Below, piece by piece: positions 1 to 5,080 of a stretch of 7,276 nt of DNA; positions within the stretch are counted from its first letter, which is position 1; every line of letters begins with the position of its first letter. Source of the stretch: Xanthobacteraceae bacterium. Its GTDB lineage: Bacteria > Pseudomonadota > Alphaproteobacteria > Rhizobiales > Xanthobacteraceae. A program made the position numbers and the translations under genes. The stretch lies in assembly GCA_030039655.1 (NCBI GenBank), contig JASHVC010000608.1, forward strand, positions 1-7,276, written 5' to 3'. A model generated the notes under the pieces. That model worked only from the letters and a program-made list of their open reading frames with translations. It did no database searches and was not told the origin of the DNA.

Positions 1-147
1 ATAATGATTGGCAAGATCGAAGCGCTCAACAAAGCGGAGCGCGAGCTGGCGGAGCCGCGGCAACTACAGTCGCGGCCGATGGCGCGGGCCTGGGAATATT
101 GGACGACCCGCCTGCGCAAGGCCGGCGAGCTACCGCCCGAAGCGTAG
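1..147 (+). CDS. 3' end of an unrecognised gene (partial)
   Basis: An open frame runs from the first base of the window to a TAG at 145-147 and gives about 48 residues. They are charged and helix-prone, with a tail reading WEYWTTRLRKAGELPPEA. The ATG at 4-6 has no visible ribosome binding site, and the frame is open to the window edge, so this is probably the C-terminal end of a longer protein. I do not recognise the family: no catalytic motif, membrane segment or repeat is visible. The gene converges with the minus-strand gene that ends at 166, leaving only 18 bases between the two stop codons and no obvious terminator hairpin. It could be a neighbour in the same catabolic locus as that gene, but this is only a guess from position. 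Confidence 0.5.
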   Translation: MMIGKIEALNKAERELAEPRQLQSRPMARAWEYWTTRLRKAGELPPEA

Positions 148-165
148 CGGAGTGGCCCTCGCCCC

Positions 166-1143
166 TTAGCCGTACGTCGGCACGAACAGTTTCTCGATCG
201 GAATGGACTCCGGGATCAGTCCCTGCTCGACCATGTAGGTGATCAGCGCCTCCAGCGTCGGCCGGTTTGGCTCGACCCCATAGGGCCAGCAATCGCCGCC
301 GAACAGTTCGTCTATCTCGCGGACGTCGTCGGGTAGCCACGGCAGCATGTAGCGCAGCGTTCCCGAATAGCGCATTTTTTCCCATGCCCAGTCCTTTGCG
401 GCGTTGAGCGCGTTGTAGAGGCTCGTCGCCACAAACGGATTCTTTTCGTAGACGTCGTTGCGAATGACCACGAGGTGCATGATCGGAAAGATCTTGGTGC
501 GCCGATAATAGTCCTGCTCCTTGGCCCGGTAGTCGGGAATCAGTCGCACCACGTCGGGGCTGCGGCCGAAAGCCCTCGGCATATTGGAGCCGACGATGGC
601 GTGGATTTCGCCGGCCTCGAGCAGGTCGCTCAGCGACTTGCCGCTGGTGTTCTGCTTCAGATTGACCGGCTTGAGCATCGGCACGACGTTGGGGTTGCCA
701 TAGCCGCCGGGCTCGTTGATGGCGCCCTGCACCCACTCGATTTTGCCGAGATCGATGCCGAGATCGTGCTGCATCAGCCCGCGAATGAAGATCGCGGCGG
801 TCTGAGTGTAAAGCGGCACGCCCACGCGCTTTCCGGCAAAATCTGCCGCCGACTTGATGTGCTTTCGGTTGACGATGATGAAGCTGTGGCGAAATACCCG
901 CGAGGCGAACACCGGCAGCGCCACGAACGGCAGTTTCTTCGCCGCGAATCGGGTGATGAACTCGGAGCTCGACATTTCGCAGGCGTCGAATTCCAGCCGG
1001 TTGGACATGCGGTCGAAAATCTCGCGCGGATTGTCCATGACCAGGAAATTCAGGTCGATGCCCTCGGCTTTAACATCGCCGGTTTGCAGGGCGAGCATCC
1101 GATCGTAGAGGCCGCAGGCGAAGGTGATCGGCAACGCAGTCAT
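166..1143 (-). CDS. 4,5-dihydroxyphthalate decarboxylase-like protein (NMT1/PBP2 fold)
   Basis: This 325-residue protein has the hallmarks of the family annotated as 4,5-dihydroxyphthalate decarboxylase or ABC-transporter substrate-binding protein. An early ACGLYDR segment lies at residues 9-15, FDACEMS at 52-58, FVALPVFASRVFRHS at 73-87, KRVGVP at 105-110, the phrase IFPIMHLVVIRND at 218-230, and a C-terminal WPYGVEPNRPTLEAL at 286-300. The fold is that of a two-lobed type 2 periplasmic binding protein, and the length matches the roughly 330-residue family norm. There is no signal peptide, since the N-terminus MTALPITFACG goes straight into the first beta strand; that argues for a cytoplasmic enzyme rather than an exported binding protein. 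No transporter permease or ATPase gene is in view. The start is set by AAGGA on the minus strand, 9 bases before the ATG. Few members have been tested biochemically, so the true substrate is unknown. Family assignment is secure; function is not. Confidence 0.85.
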   Translation of the reverse strand: MTALPITFACGLYDRMLALQTGDVKAEGIDLNFLVMDNPREIFDRMSNRLEFDACEMSSSEFITRFAAKKLPFVALPVFASRVFRHSFIIVNRKHIKSAADFAGKRVGVPLYTQTAAIFIRGLMQHDLGIDLGKIEWVQGAINEPGGYGNPNVVPMLKPVNLKQNTSGKSLSDLLEAGEIHAIVGSNMPRAFGRSPDVVRLIPDYRAKEQDYYRRTKIFPIMHLVVIRNDVYEKNPFVATSLYNALNAAKDWAWEKMRYSGTLRYMLPWLPDDVREIDELFGGDCWPYGVEPNRPTLEALITYMVEQGLIPESIPIEKLFVPTYG

Positions 1144-1577
1144 TGGATTGCATCCTTGGGGGAGAGACGGAGTGAGACTAGGCGCCCAGCACTATCACAC
1201 GGCCGTCCTGTTGCGTCATCCGGCCCTCCGCGATGTTAGCTTCGCGCGCCACTCGCGCCACCGCACAAGAAATTTTTACCGCGTGTGTCGATTTTTCTTG
1301 CAATGCCGGATCGACACGCCTATTTGCCGCTCGCCCAAATTCGCACGTGCCTGTGGCCGTGTGTCGATCGGTAGGCATCCGGACAAGAGGCCGGACAGTC
1401 GCCTGAGGTTGGTGTTGCAGCCTCACTACGTGATCGGCAGCCGGAGGCGAAACCGGCGCACCCCGCGCTCAACGGGGGACGCGGCTTAAAGCAACGACGG
1501 AGCGGGCTTTTTTGGTCTCGTTGGCCGTCCACAGGTCAGCACCGAAGAGGCTTGTCCATCTTTGTCTTGCCGGCCGT
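1144..1577. other. Intergenic region without a convincing gene
   Basis: This stretch separates two divergent genes and must hold their promoters. The left half contains an A/T-rich block (1266-1300) with the inverted repeat CAAGAAA at 1266-1272 and TTTCTTG at 1294-1300, next to a thrice-repeated motif described separately. The right half holds several modest inverted repeats: TGAGG/CCTCA at 1404-1408 and 1421-1425, GCCGG/CCGGC at 1440-1444 and 1453-1457, CCGCG/CGCGG at 1463-1467 and 1480-1484. A run of six T ends at 1513, preceded by only a weak AAAGC/GCTTT pairing. Short open frames exist on both strands, but none has a family match I know, a good ribosome binding site or a convincing start. 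No canonical sigma-70 promoter stands out. Confidence 0.55.
1281..1368. promoter_or_regulatory. Candidate operator: three copies of CGTGTgTCGAT
   Basis: CGTGTGTCGAT occurs exactly twice in the same orientation, at 1282-1292 and 1358-1368. A shorter inverted form, ATCGACACG, lies between them at 1310-1318. The first copy and the inverted copy face each other as GCGTGTGTCGAT / ATCGACACGC across 17 bases. The cluster sits 140 to 225 bases upstream of the minus-strand start at 1143 and about 420 to 510 bases upstream of the plus-strand decarboxylase, so it most likely serves the minus-strand gene. Read on the minus strand, TTGCAA (1303-1298) lies between the facing copies and could be part of a -35 region, with an AT-rich stretch following at about the right distance. 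I cannot name the regulator; no regulator gene is in the window. Confidence 0.4.
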
Positions 1578-1788
1578 GCGGAACGGGTCTCCCGCTCCAA
1601 TCCAAGGCAGCATCTCGGCGAAAGCGCCGCGCGCCAACCCCGTGTCCCCAACGCACGGACCGGTGCCAAGGCCCTTAAGCCGCTGACGCCGGTCGTTCGC
1701 GCGAAAGCGCGGCGGCTGAACTTCAACGCTGGGCCAAGACGGCACGTTGCCTATGGCCCCTTTGAGCCTGGACGAAGGAGCGCCTTCC
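1578..1788 (+). ncRNA. Structured 5' leader of the ornithine decarboxylase gene (candidate speF RNA)
   Basis: The last 210 bases before the decarboxylase gene fold readily. In order: 1580-1587 pairs with 1591-1598 (GGA-CGGG / CCCG-TCC, one mismatch, loop TCT). CGGCG at 1616-1620 pairs with CGCCG at 1625-1629. GCAC at 1653-1656 pairs with GTGC at 1663-1666. AGCCGC at 1678-1683 pairs with GCGGCT at 1712-1717 and encloses a perfect CGCGC-GAAA-GCGCG hairpin at 1698-1711, giving a multi-branched shape. GGGCCA at 1731-1736 pairs with TGGCCC at 1754-1759 around an inner GGCA/TGCC hairpin. A final hairpin covers the ribosome binding site. Alphaproteobacterial ornithine decarboxylase genes are known to carry the conserved speF RNA motif in this position. 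I infer that this leader is a member from position and foldability, not from a consensus match, and the boundaries are approximate. Confidence 0.45.
1774..1787 (+). promoter_or_regulatory. Shine-Dalgarno of the decarboxylase gene inside a small hairpin
   Basis: AAGGAG at 1775-1780 lies 8 bases before the ATG at 1789 and decides that start over the in-frame TTG at 1747 and ATG at 1753, which lack a comparable site. GAAGG (1774-1778) can pair perfectly with CCTTC (1783-1787) around the loop AGCG, which would bury most of the ribosome binding site. CCTTT at 1759-1763 is an alternative partner (one G-U pair) and overlaps the preceding leader stem. Such an arrangement could act as a translational switch; whether it does is inference. 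Confidence 0.55.
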
Positions 1789-2931
1789 ATGACTGAGCGC
1801 ATCCGCGAATTCCTGCGCCGCCGCCGCGACGAAGGTTGCGACGATGGCCCGTGCCTCGTCGTCGACCTCGACGTCGTGCGCGAGAACTATCGAGCCTTTG
1901 CCAAAACGCTGCCAGACAGCCGTGTGTTCTATGCCGTGAAGGCCAACCCGGCGCCGGAGCTGTTGGTGCTGCTGGCCTCGCTTGGCTCCTGCTTCGACAC
2001 CGCCTCGGTCCCCGAGATCGAGATGGTGCTCGCGGCTGGCGCCACGCCCGACCGCATCTCCTTCGGCAACACGATCAAGAAGGAGCGCGACATCGCGCGC
2101 GCCTACGCGCTCGGCGTCCGCTTGTTCGCGGTCGACTGCAAGGCCGAGGTGGAGAAGATCAGCCGCGCCGCGCCCGGCGCCAAGGTCTTCTGCCGCTTCC
2201 TGTTCGGCTGCGCCGGCGCCGAGTGGCCGCTGTCGCGCAAGTTCGGCTGCGATCCGGAGATGGCGGTCGAGGTGCTCGACCATGCGCAACGGCTCGGGCT
2301 CGAAGCCTGCGGCGTGTCGTTCCATGTCGGCTCTCAGCAGCGGCGTACGGCGGCCTGGGACGAAGCGCTCAAGTCGGCGGCGGCGATCTTTCGCGCCTGC
2401 GCCGAGCGCGGCATCAACCTGTCCATGGTCAATCTGGGCGGCGGCTTTCCGACCAAGTACCTGCGTGACGTGCCGGCGGTGGACGCCTATGGCCGCTCCA
2501 TCTTCCGGGCGCTGCGCAAGCACTTCGGCAACCGCATCCCGGAGACCATCATCGAGCCGGGCCGCGGCATGGTCGGCAATGCGGGCGTGATCGAGGCCGA
2601 GGTGGTGCTCGTCTCTAACAAGAGCGAGCACGACCACGTGCGCTGGGTTTATCTCGACATCGGCAAGTTCGGCGGTCTCGCCGAAACTATGGACGAGTCG
2701 ATCCGCTACCCGATCCGCACGCCTCATGACGGCGAGGAGGTCGGGCCGTGCGTGCTCGCCGGACCGACCTGCGACTCGGCCGACATGCTCTACGAGAAGC
2801 GGCCGTACGAACTGCCGATCAGCCTTGAGATCGGCGACAAGGTGCTGATCGAAGGGACCGGCGCCTACACCGCGACCTACGCATCGGTGGCCTTCAACGG
2901 CTTCGCACCGCTGCGGACCTACCACATCTGA
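1789..2931 (+). CDS. Ornithine decarboxylase, PLP-dependent fold III
   Basis: This enzyme should decarboxylate L-ornithine to putrescine in the cytoplasm, with pyridoxal phosphate as cofactor. The 380-residue protein has the eukaryotic-type (alanine-racemase-like fold III) layout. The cofactor lysine is K51 in YAVKANP (48-54). FHVGSQ at 178-183 supplies the histidine that stacks on the cofactor. The glycine loop GGGFP is at 217-221 and the phosphate-contacting EPGRG at 256-260. GPTCDSADML at 325-334 carries the Cys328-Asp329 pair that completes the active site of the partner subunit, and GTGAYT at 356-361 the last cofactor tyrosine. The GPTCDSAD form fits ornithine or dual lysine/ornithine decarboxylases rather than diaminopimelate decarboxylase. 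I chose the ATG at 1789 because of its AAGGAG; starts at 1747 or 1753 would add 12 to 14 residues. It leads an operon with an acetyltransferase and homospermidine synthase, which uses its product. The long folded leader suggests RNA-level control. Some lysine activity cannot be excluded. Confidence 0.93.
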   Translation: MTERIREFLRRRRDEGCDDGPCLVVDLDVVRENYRAFAKTLPDSRVFYAVKANPAPELLVLLASLGSCFDTASVPEIEMVLAAGATPDRISFGNTIKKERDIARAYALGVRLFAVDCKAEVEKISRAAPGAKVFCRFLFGCAGAEWPLSRKFGCDPEMAVEVLDHAQRLGLEACGVSFHVGSQQRRTAAWDEALKSAAAIFRACAERGINLSMVNLGGGFPTKYLRDVPAVDAYGRSIFRALRKHFGNRIPETIIEPGRGMVGNAGVIEAEVVLVSNKSEHDHVRWVYLDIGKFGGLAETMDESIRYPIRTPHDGEEVGPCVLAGPTCDSADMLYEKRPYELPISLEIGDKVLIEGTGAYTATYASVAFNGFAPLRTYHI

Positions 2932-2949
2932 AAAACCGGCGGGTCCCCG

Positions 2950-2988
2950 TTGCCCCCCGCGCGCGGCGTTGTTGCGCGCGGGGTGCAA
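2950..2988 (+). promoter_or_regulatory. Strong GC hairpin between decarboxylase and acetyltransferase genes
   Basis: CCCCGCGCGC at 2955-2964 pairs perfectly with GCGCGCGGGG at 2974-2983 around a 9-base loop. After one C/T mismatch, the stem extends through TTGC (2950-2953) with GCAA (2985-2988), for 14 base pairs in all. It sits in the 76-base gap after the decarboxylase stop codon and just before the AGAAAGGAG of the next gene. No T run follows, so it does not look like a standard intrinsic terminator. An mRNA-stability, processing or partial-termination element that sets unequal expression of the operon genes is the likeliest role. Confidence 0.65.
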
Positions 2989-3007
2989 GGGAGAAAGGAG
3001 TAGGACC

Positions 3008-3580
3008 ATGATCAACATCCGTGAAGAACGCGCAACCGATGTTGTGGCGCGTGAAAGCCTACTCGACGACGCCTACGGCGCGGTGCGTTTCACCAAGGCT
3101 TCTGAGCGGTTGCGCAAGGGCCGTCTGCCGGCGAAAGGCCTGTCGCTCGTTGCGGTCGAGCATGCCCGCATCGTCGGCACCATCCGGCTCTGGCACGTGA
3201 CGGCCGGGCCAGGCCGGCCCGTGTTGCTGCTCGGGCCGCTTGCCGTGCATCCGGACCACCGCAATCGCGGCATCGGCTCGGCGCTGGTGTCCCGCGCACT
3301 CACGCGTGCCCGGCTTGGCGGCTATCGGGCGGTGCTCCTGGTTGGCGACGCAGCGTACTACGGCCGCTTCGGCTTCACGGCGGAGCAGACCGGCGGCCTG
3401 TGGATGCCCGGCCGCTTCGAGCCGGAACGGCTGTTGGCGCTCGAGCTTCGGCTCGACGCGCTCGCCGGCGCCCGAGGACTGATCGGCGCGACCGGCGAGA
3501 TGCAGCCGCGGCCCCACCTCAAGACGCTCATCACCGCCCGCAGCGGCACGCCGCGCGCGCCAGCGCGGCGCGCCGCTTGA
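3008..3580 (+). CDS. GNAT family N-acetyltransferase, YhbS-like
   Basis: The 190-residue product has the GNAT acetyl-CoA-binding core: LGPLAVHPDHRNRGIGSALV at 75-94 combines strand 4 with motif A, in which R85-x-x-G88-x-G90 binds the pyrophosphate of acetyl-CoA. VLLVGDAAYYGRFGF at 109-123 is the strand-5 / helix-4 segment typical of the YhbS group (COG3153). The protein should transfer an acetyl group from acetyl-CoA to an amine; its acceptor cannot be read from sequence. The gene stands between ornithine decarboxylase and homospermidine synthase, so a di- or polyamine acceptor is a fair hypothesis, with protein or antibiotic acceptors as alternatives. The start at 3008 follows GAGAAAGGAG by 7 bases; an upstream start at 2969 would fall inside the hairpin. 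The last dozen or so residues (SGTPRAPARRAA) are low-complexity, and their DNA forms a strong hairpin. Confidence 0.85.
   Translation: MINIREERATDVVARESLLDDAYGAVRFTKASERLRKGRLPAKGLSLVAVEHARIVGTIRLWHVTAGPGRPVLLLGPLAVHPDHRNRGIGSALVSRALTRARLGGYRAVLLVGDAAYYGRFGFTAEQTGGLWMPGRFEPERLLALELRLDALAGARGLIGATGEMQPRPHLKTLITARSGTPRAPARRAA
3542..3577 (+). promoter_or_regulatory. Strong GC hairpin at the 3' end of the acetyltransferase gene
   Basis: AGCGGC (3542-3547) pairs with GCCGCT (3572-3577), and CGCCGCGC (3549-3556) pairs with GCGCGGCG (3563-3570). The stem has 14 base pairs, one A/C mismatch and a 6-base loop. It ends right at the acetyltransferase TGA (3578-3580) and about 40 bases before the next start codon. 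No T run follows. It mirrors the hairpin at the previous junction, so the acetyltransferase reading frame is bracketed by two strong stems. The high GC content makes chance pairing more likely here than elsewhere. Confidence 0.55.
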
Positions 3581-3618
3581 CGGCGAGCAACGATCCCCTC
3601 CAGTTTGGAGTGACGAGA

Positions 3619-5049
3619 ATGAACGACATGACCTTGCTTGCCCGCTTCGACGGCCCCATCGTGATGATCGGCTTCGGCTCGATCGGCAAGGGCACCTTGC
3701 CGCTGATCGAACGGCATCTCGCGTTCGACCATGAGAAATTCGTCGTCATCGCGCCGGACGACAGCGACCGTCGCCTGCTCGACGAGCGCCAGATCAAGTT
3801 CGTGCATCAGGCGATCACGCGCGAGAACTATCGCGAGGTTCTCCGGCCACTCCTCACTGGCGGACCCGGCCGTGGCATGATGATCAACCTGTCGGTCGAC
3901 ACGTCATCGGTCGACCTGATGGAGTTCGCCAAGGACCTCGATGCTTTTTACATCGACACCGTGGTCGAGCCCTGGCCCGGCCTTTACACCGACGGCTCCC
4001 GCTCGATCTCGGAGCGCTCGAACTATGCGCTGCGCGAAGGCGTGCTGGCGCTGCGCCGCCGGCGTCCCGGCGGCGTGACCGCCGTGAGCTGCTGCGGCGC
4101 CAATCCCGGCATGGTGTCGTGGATGGTCAAGCAGGCCCTGCTCGACATCGCCTCCGAGCTGAAACTCGACTTCGCCGAGCCGCAATCGCGCGGCGCGTGG
4201 GCGCGGCTGATGCAACGCGTCGGCGTCAAGGGCATCCACATCGCCGAGCGCGACACCCAGCGCGCCTCGACCCCGAAGCCACGCGGCAAGTTCATCAACA
4301 CCTGGTCGGTCGAGGGCTTTATCTCTGAAGGCTCGCAGCCGTCGGAACTCGGCTGGGGCACACACGAGAAGGTGATGCCGCCGGGGGCGCATCGCCACGA
4401 ATTCGGCTGCGATGCCGCGATCTATCTGACGCGGCCGGGAGCCAGTACGCGGGTCCGCTCATGGACGCCGACTGCCCAGGCCCAACACGCCTGGATGATC
4501 ACGCACAACGAATCGATTTCGATCGCGGACTACTTCACGCTGCGGGAGAACGGCAAGGTCGTGTATCGGCCAACGTGCCATTACGCTTATCACCCGTGCG
4601 ACGACGCCGTGCTGTCGCTGCACGAACTCGCCGGTGCCGAGTGGCGGCCGCAGCAGACGTGGCACATCCTGTCCGAAGACGACATCGTCGACGGCATCGA
4701 CGAACTCGGCGTGCTGCTCTACGGCCATGCCAAGAACGCCTACTGGTACGGCTCGCAGCTTTCGATCGAGGAGACCCGGAAGATTGCGCCGTATCAGAAC
4801 GCGACCGGCCTGCAGGTGACCTCGGCCGTGCTCGCCGGCATCATCTGGATGCTGGAAAATCCCGGCCGCGGCATTGTCGAGGCCGACGAGATGGACTTCC
4901 GCCGCTGCCTGTCGATCCAGCGGCCCTATCTGGGCCCGGTGATCGGCCGCTACACGGACTGGACGCCGCTCAAGGATCGCGGCCGTCTCTTTCCCGAAGC
5001 GGTGGATCGCGAGGACCCCTGGCAGTTCAGCAACGTGCTGGTAAATTGA
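3619..5049 (+). CDS. hss: Homospermidine synthase
   Basis: This enzyme condenses two putrescines into sym-homospermidine and releases ammonia, using NAD as a bound, recycled cofactor; it can also use spermidine as aminobutyl donor. The 476-residue product has a Rossmann motif, GFGSIGKG (18-25), for NAD. From memory of the Blastochloris viridis enzyme, key active-site residues are Asp94, Glu117, Asn162, Glu210, Trp229, Glu237, His296 and Glu298. Each is found here at the same number (for example SVD94, VVE117, CGAN162, HIAE210, INTW229, ISE237, MITH296-N-E298). Trp229 is the residue credited with holding the charged intermediate. This numbering supports the ATG at 3619, as does TTGGAG ending 8 bases upstream. 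The gene is third in an operon with ornithine decarboxylase, which makes its substrate. A longer reading frame from 3400 overlaps the acetyltransferase and is not the real start. The symbol hss is the usual one for this family. Confidence 0.96.
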   Translation: MNDMTLLARFDGPIVMIGFGSIGKGTLPLIERHLAFDHEKFVVIAPDDSDRRLLDERQIKFVHQAITRENYREVLRPLLTGGPGRGMMINLSVDTSSVDLMEFAKDLDAFYIDTVVEPWPGLYTDGSRSISERSNYALREGVLALRRRRPGGVTAVSCCGANPGMVSWMVKQALLDIASELKLDFAEPQSRGAWARLMQRVGVKGIHIAERDTQRASTPKPRGKFINTWSVEGFISEGSQPSELGWGTHEKVMPPGAHRHEFGCDAAIYLTRPGASTRVRSWTPTAQAQHAWMITHNESISIADYFTLRENGKVVYRPTCHYAYHPCDDAVLSLHELAGAEWRPQQTWHILSEDDIVDGIDELGVLLYGHAKNAYWYGSQLSIEETRKIAPYQNATGLQVTSAVLAGIIWMLENPGRGIVEADEMDFRRCLSIQRPYLGPVIGRYTDWTPLKDRGRLFPEAVDREDPWQFSNVLVN

Positions 5050-5080
5050 GGGATGGCCGGCGCGCCGCGAGACGCCGCCT

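Noticed and set aside
475..1239. 254-residue plus-strand reading frame opposite the 166-1143 gene
   Set aside because: It is antisense to a gene with clear family motifs; its product is a low-information, His/Arg/Asp-rich sequence typical of a mirror frame in GC-rich DNA.
1178..1426. 82-residue minus-strand frame ending just before the 166-1143 gene
   Set aside because: The C-terminal part looks mildly protein-like (VAREANIAEGRMTQQDGRVIVLGA), but I see no family, no good ribosome binding site and no upstream coding signal; it overlaps the repeated motif. A decayed gene remnant cannot be excluded.
1512..1796. 94-residue plus-strand frame in the decarboxylase leader
   Set aside because: It overlaps the decarboxylase start in another frame, has no clear ribosome binding site, and its region is better explained as folded RNA; the opposing minus-strand frames are no better.
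1723..3018. 431-residue minus-strand reading frame opposite ornithine decarboxylase
   Set aside because: Antisense shadow of a gene with all catalytic motifs; the composition is rich in Ala, Arg, Asp and His with no recognisable domain.
3400..3618. Upstream extension of homospermidine synthase by 73 residues
   Set aside because: It overlaps the acetyltransferase coding region, is Arg/Ala-rich, and would break the residue numbering shared with the characterised enzyme; TTGGAG supports the start at 3619.
5050..5080. Palindrome CGGCGCGCCG in the gap between homospermidine synthase and hyuA as a terminator
   Set aside because: The 10-base palindrome at 5058-5067 leaves no loop, and no T run follows on either strand, so it does not support a terminator call.
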